A stretch of 64,000 bases of DNA from G965267185 sp965267185. GTDB taxonomy: Bacteria > Pseudomonadota > Alphaproteobacteria > UBA6615. The notes beneath the pieces were generated by a model, which was not told the DNA's origin, did not search any database, and was given only the letters and a program-made list of their open reading frames with translations. The position numbers were made by a program, and so were the translations under genes. The stretch is taken from NCBI GenBank assembly GCA_965267185.1, contig OZ253937.1, positions 3,534,001 to 3,598,000 on the forward strand, read 5' to 3'. Shown here piece after piece: positions 8,422 through 16,542 of this stretch (positions are counted from its first letter, which is position 1; each line of letters starts with the position of its first letter).

Positions 8422-9243
8422 ATGAGCTACAAAACGATACTGCTTGGGTTGGTTGCAGGCGACGATCGAAACGAAGTTAGAGTTCGTACGACCATGGATC
8501 TCGCGGCGTCACACGGCGCGCATGTCATGGCTCTCTACATGATCCCGCCGTTCAATATTCCCGTCTATGCAGCAGTGCCGATACCTTCCGATATTGCCGA
8601 TCAGTACTACGCGGACGAGGAGGCAAAGGCAGAGGCCGTCATCGAAGCGTTCGAGACAGCACGGAAGGCGCAGGGCGAGGTAACGGGCGAATTCCGTACC
8701 AGCCGGACATTGCCGCTCGATGCGCTACAGGATAATGCCCCATTCGCCGACCTCATTGTTCTCGGTCAGCCGCACGAAGACGGTTACGACCCAGCGACCG
8801 ACTCGTTGATTGGCGACATCGCCCTGTCTGCCGGTCTGCCGGTTCTTGCGATACCCCGGATTGGCGAGTACAGCGGTATTGGCAAGAATGTTTTGGTCGC
8901 CTGGACAAACCGGCGCGAGAGCACGAGAGCGTTGCGCGAATCTCTGCCGTTTTTGGAGCGTGCCGACCGGGTTCTGGTGTTACGGGCTAATCCACCCGAT
9001 GACGGCCGCGAAACAGAAATTGGCACCTATTTGGCTCGTCACAACGTTAAGGTCGACGTCAAGGACTTGGTGGTGAAGGATATCTCGGTCGCCGATGCCA
9101 TTCTCAACACCGTTTCAGACGAAGGCTGTGACTTCATTGCCATGGGCGCCTACGGCCATTCGAGAGTGCGGGAATTCGCCTTCGGTGGAGTCACCCGCGA
9201 TATTCTACGCCACATGACGGTGCCGACGCTGTTTGCGCACTAG
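8422..9243 (+). CDS. Universal stress protein with two Usp domains
   Basis: A 273-residue protein with tandem UspA folds, roughly residues 1-145 and 150-273. The C-terminal half carries an ATP-binding-like signature, MGAYGHSRVREFAFGGVT, matching G-x2-G-x9-G-(S/T); the N-terminal half lacks a clear one. The ATG at 8422 follows AGGAG at 8411-8415; longer reading frames to the left run into the hemerythrin gene. Tandem Usp proteins of this type are commonly FixK/FNR targets in alphaproteobacteria, and an FNR-type box lies 58 bases upstream here. Confidence 0.9.
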   Translation: MSYKTILLGLVAGDDRNEVRVRTTMDLAASHGAHVMALYMIPPFNIPVYAAVPIPSDIADQYYADEEAKAEAVIEAFETARKAQGEVTGEFRTSRTLPLDALQDNAPFADLIVLGQPHEDGYDPATDSLIGDIALSAGLPVLAIPRIGEYSGIGKNVLVAWTNRRESTRALRESLPFLERADRVLVLRANPPDDGRETEIGTYLARHNVKVDVKDLVVKDISVADAILNTVSDEGCDFIAMGAYGHSRVREFAFGGVTRDILRHMTVPTLFAH

Positions 9244-9312
9244 CGGCTGCAACTCACCGTGACCGCTGTTCGGGAGGCGCGCGCGAGCGTCTCCCGATGT
9301 TAGGATCGCGGG

Positions 9313-10554
9313 ATGACGCCATCGCCACAACCTGCGGTTCCGCTACGGCGCGCGTTGTCGCTGCCGATGATGACCCTCTACGGCGTCGGTACGACCATCG
9401 GCGCCGGCATCTATGTGCTGGTCGGCAAGGTCGCCGGGGCGGCCGGTTTACTGGCGCCGTTGAGTTTTGTGCTTGCTGCCGTTTTGGCGGCGTTCAGTGC
9501 GTTGAGTTTCGCCGAGTTGTCATCGCGGTTTCCGCGCAGCGCGGGTGAAGCCATCTATGTGACAGAGGGGCTTCGCGCGCGCCGCTTGGGTACGATAGTC
9601 GGGCTTCTGGTCGTCCTGTCCGGTATCGTCTCATCGGCGACGATCTCGATCGGTGCCGCCGGTTATGTCAACACACTCGTTACGGTTCCGAATGCGTTCG
9701 TCATTGCTGGGACTGTATTTCTACTCGGAGCGATTGCCGTATGGGGAATTCGTGAGGCGGTTACGGTTGCCGCCGTGCTTACTCTTTTCGAGATCGCGGG
9801 CTTACTGTTCGTTGTTTGGGTAGGACGAGATGCTTTTGCCACCATTCCTGAAACTTTATCCGTACAATTGCCGGCCATTGATGTCACGGTCTTGGTCGGC
9901 GTCGCGTCGGGGATTGTCCTCGCGTTTTTCGCATTCATCGGTTTCGAAGACATGGTCAACGTAGCGGAGGAAGTTCGCGACGTGCGCCGTACGCTGCCGC
10001 GAGCTATTATCCTGACATTAGTCATTACAACGCTGATTTATCTTGTGGTGGCGCTCGTAGCGACATTCAGTTTGCCGGTGGAGCAGGTTGCGGCATCGGA
10101 GGCGCCGCTGGCGCTGATCTATACAACCGCGACCGGACGTCCACCGGTGTTTATTTCTCTCGTCGGACTGGTTGCCGTGGTCAATGGCGCGTTGATCCAA
10201 ATTATTATGGGTTCGCGTGTGCTCTACGGTTTGGCGCAGCAGGGGGAGTTCTTCAGCGTGTTCGCGGTGGTGAATCGATATACCCGTACACCGATCGCGG
10301 CGACGGTAGTGGTAAGCGGCACAGTTCTCGTCTTCGCGTTAGCATTCCCACTGGAGAACTTGGCGCGGCTCACCTCGTTGGTGGTGCTGACGGTATTTAC
10401 GCTGGCGAATCTGGCGCTTGTCGTTCTGAAGCTGCGTCAGCCGGCGCCAACCGAGGCGATCACATTTCCCATGTGGATCCCGCTTACCGGATTTTTCGTC
10501 AGCGCGGCCTTCGTTCTGTTTCAGGCGGCGGAGTTCGTTCTGCGGCTTTCCTGA
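9313..10554 (+). CDS. APC-family amino acid/amine permease
   Basis: A 413-residue integral membrane transporter of the amino acid-polyamine-organocation superfamily, with about 12 hydrophobic helices. The helix-1 substrate motif appears as GVGTTIGAGIYVLVG, and the FAELSSRFPRSAGEAIYV segment following helix 2 is typical of cationic amino acid and ethanolamine branches. It follows uspA by 69 bases on the same strand. An imperfect GC hairpin at 9271-9296 between them lacks a T-run, so read-through from uspA is possible. The exact substrate cannot be read from sequence. Confidence 0.88.
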   Translation: MTPSPQPAVPLRRALSLPMMTLYGVGTTIGAGIYVLVGKVAGAAGLLAPLSFVLAAVLAAFSALSFAELSSRFPRSAGEAIYVTEGLRARRLGTIVGLLVVLSGIVSSATISIGAAGYVNTLVTVPNAFVIAGTVFLLGAIAVWGIREAVTVAAVLTLFEIAGLLFVVWVGRDAFATIPETLSVQLPAIDVTVLVGVASGIVLAFFAFIGFEDMVNVAEEVRDVRRTLPRAIILTLVITTLIYLVVALVATFSLPVEQVAASEAPLALIYTTATGRPPVFISLVGLVAVVNGALIQIIMGSRVLYGLAQQGEFFSVFAVVNRYTRTPIAATVVVSGTVLVFALAFPLENLARLTSLVVLTVFTLANLALVVLKLRQPAPTEAITFPMWIPLTGFFVSAAFVLFQAAEFVLRLS

Positions 10555-10576
10555 CGCTGCCGGAAACGAACAACCG

Positions 10577-11104
10577 TTATGCGTGACTAGTTGGCGTCTG
10601 CGTTTGCCAGCTCGTACCGGATGGTACCGGTTCGCTGGAGTTAGGTAAAAAACAAATGACGGGAAAGCGATATAGCTCCCCCGCCGGGTCGGACCACTCG
10701 CGCGCCAACCATTTCATAGGCTCGGTCAGGTCGATCCGGATGGCGTCCGACCCGTGCGCCCCGGCAATCGCAAACAGGTATTGTAGTAGGCTGCGCGCCG
10801 CTGGTTGCCCAGCCGGCATGCCGAGAACGACAACATCGCGAACCGCGACGGTCGTTAAATCAACCAAATCGGTCAGAATATCGTAGCAAAGCAGTCCCCG
10901 AATACAGCTGCGATGCTCGGCAACGACAATGCCCCGTTGTTCCGTCTCGATTTCTGCTGGCCCCACATAGGCCGCGGCGTAGTCCCGCCAAGCTTCGAGG
11001 GTGAGCGTTTCTTTCAATTCACGGACGAGCGGATAGGCTAGATCAACTCTGTCGGCGCTCAACGGGCCGGTACGAATTTCCGAAATGTTTCCACTACGCG
11101 ACAT
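10577..11104 (-). CDS. GNAT-like protein of unknown substrate
   Basis: A 175-residue soluble protein. The order of conserved-looking blocks (YPLVRELKETLTLEAW, then GIVVAEHRSCIRGLLCYD, then VAVRDVVVLGMPAGQPAARSLL) resembles the N-acetyltransferase fold, but the acetyl-CoA motif Q/R-x2-G-x-G/A is weak, so the family call is tentative. The ATG at 11104 is preferred to a TTG at 11152, because that TTG is part of an FNR box. The gene is divergent from fnrL and convergent with the APC permease. Confidence 0.6.
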   Translation of the reverse strand: MSRSGNISEIRTGPLSADRVDLAYPLVRELKETLTLEAWRDYAAAYVGPAEIETEQRGIVVAEHRSCIRGLLCYDILTDLVDLTTVAVRDVVVLGMPAGQPAARSLLQYLFAIAGAHGSDAIRIDLTEPMKWLAREWSDPAGELYRFPVICFLPNSSEPVPSGTSWQTQTPTSHA

Positions 11105-11138
11105 AGTTGTTAGATTATTGGTCAAGAATCCAAAAACA

Positions 11139-11152
11139 TTGATCTGCCTCAA
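11139..11152 (+). promoter_or_regulatory. FNR-type box in the fnrL divergent promoter
   Basis: TTGATCTGCCTCAA matches TTGAT-N4-ATCAA at 9 of 10 defined bases. It lies 35 bases before the GNAT-like gene start and 71 bases before fnrL. A TATATA at 11181-11186 may be the fnrL -10. Because the box is so close to the leftward start, repression on that side and autoregulation of fnrL are both plausible. Confidence 0.7.
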
Positions 11153-11222
11153 GCAGCACTTATATATTACGTAGACCTCATATATACTTCACGATGTGGT
11201 GCGGGAGTTGGGGAGAAGCCAG

Positions 11223-11948
11223 ATGACTGATGCGCAGGGGGGCCGCTCCGGTTCTTTGTGGCACCATTGCGAGCAGTGCAGCGTGCGCCATCGAGCGATG
11301 TGCGCAGCGGTCGAGTTCAACCAACTTGCGGAACTCGAGCAGATCGTCAGCCATCGGAGTTATGCACCTGGTCAGGCGATCTTTGAGGAGGCAGAGCCGG
11401 CCGAGTATGTCTACAACATCTCCAACGGCGATGTGCGCCTTTATAAGTTGCTTGCAGATGGCCGGCGGCAGATTACCGGGTTTTTGCGCCCCGGAGACTT
11501 TCTCGGCCTGGTGAAGCAGGACACGTATGCGTATGGGGCCGAGGCAATTGACTCGGTAGAGCTCTGCTGCATGCGCATCGTCGACCTCGAACGGCTGCTG
11601 CGGGAAATGCCTCCAGTGCGCGACCGGCTACTCGATATGAGCCGCGACGAATTGGCTGCGGCGCAAGAGCAAATGCTGCTGCTCGGCCGCAAGTCGGCAC
11701 GCGAAAAAGTGCTGTCGTTTCTGCTGATGCGCGCACGCGATCCCGATACGCCCGATGATGCGGTGTCCACGGAGCTCGATTTGCCGATGTCGCGCGGCGA
11801 TATTGCCGATTATCTCGGGCTAACCATCGAAACGGTTAGCCGTACCTTTACGACGCTCAAGGATGAAGGGCTGATCGACTTACCGTCAGCCCAACATGTG
11901 GTCTTGCCCGATCTCGAGGCAGTGGAAGCGGCCGCTAACGCCGATTAG
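11223..11948 (+). CDS. fnrL: FnrL-type oxygen-sensing transcription factor
   Basis: A 241-residue CRP/FNR regulator. Cysteines at 16, 19 and 27 (C-x2-C-x7-C) plus Cys115/116 match the four-ligand pattern of alphaproteobacterial FnrL, which holds an oxygen-labile [4Fe-4S] cluster. The cyclic-nucleotide-like beta-roll spans about 35-120, the dimer helix about 130-165, and the HTH includes ETVSR (203-207), the recognition-helix signature that reads TTGAT half-sites. Those half-sites occur at 8350, 11139 and 12555. ATG at 11223 is favoured by GGGGAG just upstream over a GTG at 11196. It should activate genes when oxygen is low. Confidence 0.93.
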   Translation: MTDAQGGRSGSLWHHCEQCSVRHRAMCAAVEFNQLAELEQIVSHRSYAPGQAIFEEAEPAEYVYNISNGDVRLYKLLADGRRQITGFLRPGDFLGLVKQDTYAYGAEAIDSVELCCMRIVDLERLLREMPPVRDRLLDMSRDELAAAQEQMLLLGRKSAREKVLSFLLMRARDPDTPDDAVSTELDLPMSRGDIADYLGLTIETVSRTFTTLKDEGLIDLPSAQHVVLPDLEAVEAAANAD

Positions 11949-11988
11949 AACTGGTCACCGCGCTAGCGACCACAAGTTGGGGAGTCTG

Positions 11989-12483
11989 CTAGGCTGCTTT
12001 AACTTGGATTTTCTTAGTCTTTTTCTTGGCTTCCGGTTTCTTAGGCAACGTGAGTTTCAAGACACCGTTTTTGAAACCGGCGGCGATCCTCGTTTCATCG
12101 ACATTCGTCGGTAGCGACATCGCGCGTTCGAATGAGCCATAGGATCGTTCGACACGATGGTAGTGTTTGTCCTTGTCGTCGGACTCTTCTTCTGTCTTAC
12201 GTTCGCCTTTAATGGTCAGCACGCCGTCGGCGATCGTCACGTCGATATCTTTTTCCGTCAGGCCCGGCAGGTCTGCAGAAATTTTTACTGCGTCGTCGGT
12301 CTCAGCGACATCCCAGCGAACGACCATGCGGTTGCCACTGCTCAGCGCCGGCCAACGGTCTTCATCGAAAAAACTAGCCAGCATGCGATCCATTTCCTGG
12401 TGCATGGCAGCAAAAGGATTTTCTTCCGACAGCTTCTCCTTAAGCACGTGGCTGCGCCACGGCGTCAAATCTCGTAAGGCCAT
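11989..12483 (-). CDS. Small heat shock protein, Hsp20 family
   Basis: A 164-residue alpha-crystallin-domain holdase. The domain spans roughly residues 50-145, with SADLPGLTEKDIDVTI, GVLTIKGER and the terminal GVLKLTLPK, followed by a lysine-rich tail (KKPEAKKKTKK). The start is set at the ATG at 12483, 7 bases after GGAGGA; two earlier ATGs overlap that ribosome site. An FNR-type box lies 72 bases upstream. Oxygen-limited induction of Hsp20 alongside Usp proteins is known from FixK/FNR regulons of rhizobia and phototrophs. Confidence 0.94.
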   Translation of the reverse strand: MALRDLTPWRSHVLKEKLSEENPFAAMHQEMDRMLASFFDEDRWPALSSGNRMVVRWDVAETDDAVKISADLPGLTEKDIDVTIADGVLTIKGERKTEEESDDKDKHYHRVERSYGSFERAMSLPTNVDETRIAAGFKNGVLKLTLPKKPEAKKKTKKIQVKAA

Positions 12484-12554
12484 ATCTTCGTCCTCCATCA
12501 TGCGATACGAGGTTTTTCTTTTAGACAAAACTACCGATCACCGGCCGTTTCACA

Positions 12555-12568
12555 TTGATTTGCGTCAA
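12555..12568 (-). promoter_or_regulatory. FNR-type box upstream of hsp20
   Basis: On the minus strand this reads TTGACGCAAATCAA, matching TTGAT-N4-ATCAA at 9 of 10 defined bases. It is 72 bases upstream of the hsp20 ATG and 63 bases upstream of the divergent gene at 12631, so it may serve either. It is the third such box within 4.3 kb. Confidence 0.72.
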
Positions 12569-12630
12569 CGTTTGCGGGCATTTTTCCACGCATCTTGCAA
12601 ACATAACCAACGGTGACTGTGAGGCGTGAC

Positions 12631-12990
12631 ATGACATTGCGTAAGGTGAGATTGGAGCTGGCCCGGGACTCGGATTTTCCCGAGGGTAGCGTTGAACGCG
12701 GGTATGAGTTCTATGCGCCGTTAAACGCCGAAGGCCATCTCGACCGCGAGGAATGGCACACCTGCTCCGATCAATGCACGGTCCATCGGTTCTGGCTCGG
12801 CGAGGGCGATGAACGCGGCCATCTTATCCACCGGGGCAGCGGCTGGGCCTTTCATTACGAAGATGTCGACGCCGATCCCGATGAGCCGCTGTTTAAGCTC
12901 GACCGCCATACCATCATCCCCGGGGAGTATCTCTCGGTTATGGAGCATGACGGCGTCTTGCGGACATTCCGGGTCGCCTACGTCCGCTAA
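12631..12990 (+). CDS. Small conserved-looking protein of unknown function
   Basis: A 119-residue soluble acidic protein that I do not recognise. It has no signal peptide or membrane segment. Visible features are a paired cysteine segment (HTCSDQCTVHRFW) in the middle and a tryptophan/histidine-rich stretch (RGSGWAFHYEDVD), which could bind a metal, and a beta-rich C-terminus. ATG at 12631 follows GAGG by 6 bases; an in-frame GTG at 12613 would overlap that site. It overlaps the 3-prime end of the convergent DMT transporter by 4 bases. Confidence 0.65.
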   Translation: MTLRKVRLELARDSDFPEGSVERGYEFYAPLNAEGHLDREEWHTCSDQCTVHRFWLGEGDERGHLIHRGSGWAFHYEDVDADPDEPLFKLDRHTIIPGEYLSVMEHDGVLRTFRVAYVR

Positions 12991-13883
12991 CCGACCTTGG
13001 CGGCGCGTAGCCGGTGTTCGCGTCGGATGCTGTAATAGTTGCCGGCAAAAATCATCAATGCACCCAACAGCACCAGCGGATCTGCCGCTTCGGCATAGAG
13101 CGCGAACCCGACCAGCACAATCAACGGCAGCCGCATAAAGTCCATCGGTACGACGACGGTGGCGTCGGCCAGTGCCAAGGCGCGTGCCGTGCAATAGTGG
13201 GCGCTGAGACCGGTTGCGCCGATAGCGAGCAGCCAGAATAGCTGTAGTGAATTCGGTGTCGTCCAAACCGGGAAGGCCATGGCGGCGCCGATCGGGAGCT
13301 GGATCAGGGACATGTAGAGCAGGATGGTCAGCGGTGCATCTGTCCGCGTCAGCGCCTTGGTCGCCGTTATGGTGATGGCGAATCCCACAGCGGCGCCCAA
13401 AACGGCGAGCGTGCCCGGACCGATCGCCGATAGGCCGGGGCGCAGGATGATGAGGATACCGATGAAGCCAAAGATTACCGCGATGATACGGCCGCGATTG
13501 AGGCGCTCGCCTAATACGAAGGCAGCCAGAAGCGTCGCCCAAACTGGTGTGGTGAATTCGATGGCGAACACTTCCGATAGAGGCAGCAGAATTAGGCCGA
13601 CGATCCAGCCCAGTTGGGCCGCGAAATGCACGAGATTGCGGAAAATTTGCAGCCCCGGCTGTTCCGTTTTGAGGCACTGCCAGCCTTTGGCGAAGGCGAA
13701 CGGCGCAAGAATAATCAGTGCGCCGACGCTGCGAAAAAATTGGATCTCGAATGTGTGAATAGCGCCTGCCAGCTCGCGTACCGAAATCGCCATCAGGGTA
13801 AACGAAATTAGCGTGCCGACCATCCAGAGGACGGCAGTCAGAATCGGCGAAGAGCGTTCGGCGGCTGCCGAGGAAGGGTCCAT
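12987..13883 (-). CDS. DMT-superfamily transporter (EamA type)
   Basis: A 298-residue inner-membrane protein with ten predicted helices arranged as two EamA repeats (about 15-145 and 155-285). The signature region AIEFTTPVWATLLAAFVLGE, with a proline in helix 4 and the E-R-L-N that follows, is typical of drug/metabolite exporters. The second repeat shows ADATVVVPMDFMRLPL. Substrate cannot be assigned; many relatives export amino acids or small metabolites. It lies 21 bases downstream of the Ldh-family gene, on the same strand, so the two are probably co-transcribed. Confidence 0.88.
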   Translation of the reverse strand: MDPSSAAAERSSPILTAVLWMVGTLISFTLMAISVRELAGAIHTFEIQFFRSVGALIILAPFAFAKGWQCLKTEQPGLQIFRNLVHFAAQLGWIVGLILLPLSEVFAIEFTTPVWATLLAAFVLGERLNRGRIIAVIFGFIGILIILRPGLSAIGPGTLAVLGAAVGFAITITATKALTRTDAPLTILLYMSLIQLPIGAAMAFPVWTTPNSLQLFWLLAIGATGLSAHYCTARALALADATVVVPMDFMRLPLIVLVGFALYAEAADPLVLLGALMIFAGNYYSIRREHRLRAAKVG

Positions 13884-13904
13884 GCGTGGCCGATCAACGC
13901 CGCA

Positions 13905-14972
13905 TCAGTCGAGCGGCGCGACGCCGAGGTCGGCGGCGACTTTACGCAAGCCGTCGAGCAACGGCGCAGGCAGCGGAATACCATTCGCGACCCGGTCGGC
14001 GATTGCGGCGTGGCTCCCGTCGCCGGGCAGACGCACTTGTTCCACCCCGGCGAGCGTCGCCGAGCCGCGCATTTGCCGAACGACCTCATCGATCTGACGC
14101 TTGAACGCATCGACGTCCATAAAGGCTGCGATGTCCAGGGCGATGATGAACTGGCCCGTGTTGGTCGCCGATGTTTTGTCGGCGTTCATATCGACCACGT
14201 CCTTTCCGAATGCCGCGCCATTGAGCGTGCCGGCGAGGATTCCGAAGATTAGTGCGAGGCCATATCCCTTGGCGCCACCGATCGGCAGCAGGTAGCCGCT
14301 GTCGGCGAGCGAGGCGTCGGTCAGGGGATTGCCGTCCCCATCGATCATCCAGCCCTCCGGCATCGGGATGCCGCGCTGGGCGTGTACCTTCACTTTGCCG
14401 TAAGACGTCACGGTCGTCGCCATGTCGAGCAGAATGGGATTTTCGTCCATGCCGGGGATAGCGACGGCGATGGGGTTGGTGGAGAGCAGCATGTCGGTGC
14501 CGCCCCATGGCGGCAGATGATTAGCGCTGCCGACGGCGACGTAGAGCCCGATCATATCGTGGGCGAGCGGTAACATGGCGTACGCGCCGGCGGCGCCGGC
14601 GTGGTTGGAGTGATGCACACCGACCCAAGCAACGCCGGTTTCCTTGGCTTTCCGGATGGCGGTTTCGGCGCAGTAGTTGATCACCAGGTGACCCATGCCG
14701 TTGTCGCCGTCGACCAGTGCCGTCGCGGTGCGTTCCTGCTCGATGCGGATGTTGGGCGTCTTGTTGAAGCCTCCCGATGTCAGGCGGCCGATATAGCCAG
14801 GCAGCCGGAAGATACCGTGGGAGTCCTTGCCCATAATGTCGGACTCGGCCATGAAGCGCGCAACGATCCCGGCATCGTCGCTCGGCAGGCCTGCGGCCAC
14901 GAAGCAGCGCTGCATGAAATCTTCGATGGTCGCGCGCGTGAAGCGCTGCATGGGTTTGGCGTCGTCGGGCAT
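13905..14972 (-). CDS. Ldh-family (malate/L-lactate-type) dehydrogenase
   Basis: A 355-residue NAD(P)-dependent oxidoreductase of the Ldh2/malate-lactate family, which is unrelated to classical lactate dehydrogenase. Supporting motifs are DSHGIFRLPGY (substrate-site histidine), HHSNHAGAAGAYA, LSTNPIAVAIPG and GGAKGYGLALIFGILAG. Family members reduce or oxidise 2-oxo/2-hydroxy acids such as malate, lactate, sulfolactate or ureidoglycolate, and delta1-piperidine-2-carboxylate. The neighbours (DMT exporter and divergent amidase) suggest a catabolic role for an amide or hydroxy acid, but no specific substrate can be named. Confidence 0.88.
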   Translation of the reverse strand: MPDDAKPMQRFTRATIEDFMQRCFVAAGLPSDDAGIVARFMAESDIMGKDSHGIFRLPGYIGRLTSGGFNKTPNIRIEQERTATALVDGDNGMGHLVINYCAETAIRKAKETGVAWVGVHHSNHAGAAGAYAMLPLAHDMIGLYVAVGSANHLPPWGGTDMLLSTNPIAVAIPGMDENPILLDMATTVTSYGKVKVHAQRGIPMPEGWMIDGDGNPLTDASLADSGYLLPIGGAKGYGLALIFGILAGTLNGAAFGKDVVDMNADKTSATNTGQFIIALDIAAFMDVDAFKRQIDEVVRQMRGSATLAGVEQVRLPGDGSHAAIADRVANGIPLPAPLLDGLRKVAADLGVAPLD

Positions 14973-15073
14973 GATCTCTCCTCTCCACAGCTTATATTTC
15001 TACCGGACAACATACCTGGGTTTAGCCGCTACGGGGAGGGCCTGGCGGTGCCTGTTTCCAGAAAGTCTTTCGG

Positions 15074-15089
15074 TGTCTATCGTTAGACA
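15074..15089. promoter_or_regulatory. Inverted repeat upstream of amidase (possible operator)
   Basis: TGTCTATCGTTAGACA has perfect 6-base arms TGTCTA/TAGACA around TCGT. It lies 37 bases before the amidase ATG within the 154-bp divergent region shared with the Ldh-family gene. Size and position suit a dimeric repressor, but none is encoded beside it. Confidence 0.4.
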
Positions 15090-15126
15090 ACAATAATCGG
15101 TGCCGTAGCTGCGGAGGAGGCCACAA

Positions 15127-16539
15127 ATGACGGAACTGGACATCGCTACGAGTTCTATTGCGGACCTCGGCATCGCGATGCGCAATGGCGAGACGTCGGC
15201 TGATGCCCTGACCGAGTGGGCGATCACCAACCACCAAGAGCGCGGTGAAACTCTGTATGCTTACAAGGCTTGGGAGCCTGAGCGGTTCCGTGCCGAGGCC
15301 GCTGCGGCTGATGCTGTATTAGCTGCCGGGATCGATCTCGGCCCGTTGCAAGGTATCCCGGTTTCGGTAAAAGACCTGTACGGCTTGGCCGGCTATCCGA
15401 CCTTCGCCGGTTGTTCGCGTGAGCTGCCGGAAAAATGGCAAGCGGAAGGCCCCGTCGTGCGTGCCTTGCGTCACCAGCTGGCAACGGTCCCCGGGAAGAC
15501 GCATACGGTTCAGTTCGCCTTCGGCGCGCTGGGAACCAACGTACATTGGGGCACGCCACGCAACCCTTGGGACGCCGAAAATCACCGGGTGCCAGGCGGG
15601 TCCAGCGCTGGCGCGGGCGTGAGCTTGTGGGAGGGTTCGGCATTCGTCGCGCTGGGCTCCGATACGGCCGGGTCGGTGCGCATGCCGGCCAGCTTTACCG
15701 GCACCGTTGGGCTCAAAACCAGCAAGGGGCGCTGGTCGACCGCGGGGATCGTGCCCTTGAGCACGACACTCGACACTGCGGGACCGCTGACCCGCACCGT
15801 TGCCGACGCTGCGCTGGCATTTGCGGTGATCGATCCGGAGACAACCGAACCGGCCGATGCGTTTGTTCGACACCTCGGTACGGCGAGCCCGGCAGATTTT
15901 CATATCGGTGTGTGCGATTGGTACTTTAGCGATTGCGATCCGGGAGTAGCCGAGGGTGTGAAAGCCGCTCTCGATGAGCTGGCGGCGGCGGGCGCGCGCG
16001 TGTCCTCCGTTGACGTTCCCGAGATCGAGCATGCTGTTGAGATGTTTCGCGGCGGCGGGTTGGCGGCGCCCGAGTTCGCCGGGTTCATCAACAACGAAAT
16101 GGCGGCGTTCCGCGACGATCTCGACCCCAATGTCGCGGCCCGTTTCGAAAAGATGGAAAGCACGGAGGCCGGCGAATATATGGCGCGCTGCAGCCGGCGA
16201 CTCGAGCTCGCCGCTTGCGTGCGCGAGAGTATGGCTGGGTTCGATGCCGTTGTCGGGCCGACCATCGCCATCACGCCACCAATTGTCGACGACGTCGCCG
16301 ATCCCAAAAGCTACCACCACGCCAATATGGGGGCGTCGCGCAACACCAGCACGGTCAACATGCTCGATTTGTGCGCGGTGACCATGCCGGTGGCGCTCGA
16401 CGCGGCGAGCATGCCGGTAGGCTTGCACGTCATCTGCCCGCTCGGCGCTGATGAAAAAGCGCTGGCGATGGCGCTGGCGTTCGAAAAGGTGTTGGGAACC
16501 GCCCGGCAGCGGCTCGGTGTGCCGCCGCTGGGTATTTAA
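15127..16539 (+). CDS. Amidase-signature hydrolase
   Basis: A 470-residue amidase-signature enzyme, of usual length, that hydrolyses a carboxamide. The Ser-cisSer-Lys triad is visible: Lys in IPVSVKDLYG, the first serine in VPGGSSAGAG and the nucleophile region in GSDTAGSVRMPAS. The ATG at 15127 follows GGAGGAGG by 6 bases. GatA-like proteins belong to the same family, but no gatB or gatC is adjacent, so this is more likely a catabolic amidase. It is divergent from the Ldh-family gene and ends 3 bases from the convergent monooxygenase gene. Confidence 0.9.
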   Translation: MTELDIATSSIADLGIAMRNGETSADALTEWAITNHQERGETLYAYKAWEPERFRAEAAAADAVLAAGIDLGPLQGIPVSVKDLYGLAGYPTFAGCSRELPEKWQAEGPVVRALRHQLATVPGKTHTVQFAFGALGTNVHWGTPRNPWDAENHRVPGGSSAGAGVSLWEGSAFVALGSDTAGSVRMPASFTGTVGLKTSKGRWSTAGIVPLSTTLDTAGPLTRTVADAALAFAVIDPETTEPADAFVRHLGTASPADFHIGVCDWYFSDCDPGVAEGVKAALDELAAAGARVSSVDVPEIEHAVEMFRGGGLAAPEFAGFINNEMAAFRDDLDPNVAARFEKMESTEAGEYMARCSRRLELAACVRESMAGFDAVVGPTIAITPPIVDDVADPKSYHHANMGASRNTSTVNMLDLCAVTMPVALDAASMPVGLHVICPLGADEKALAMALAFEKVLGTARQRLGVPPLGI

Positions 16540-16542
16540 CGC

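Noticed and set aside
9271..9296. GC-rich hairpin between uspA and the APC permease as a terminator
   Set aside because: One G-T pair interrupts the stem and no T-run follows, so evidence for termination is too weak.
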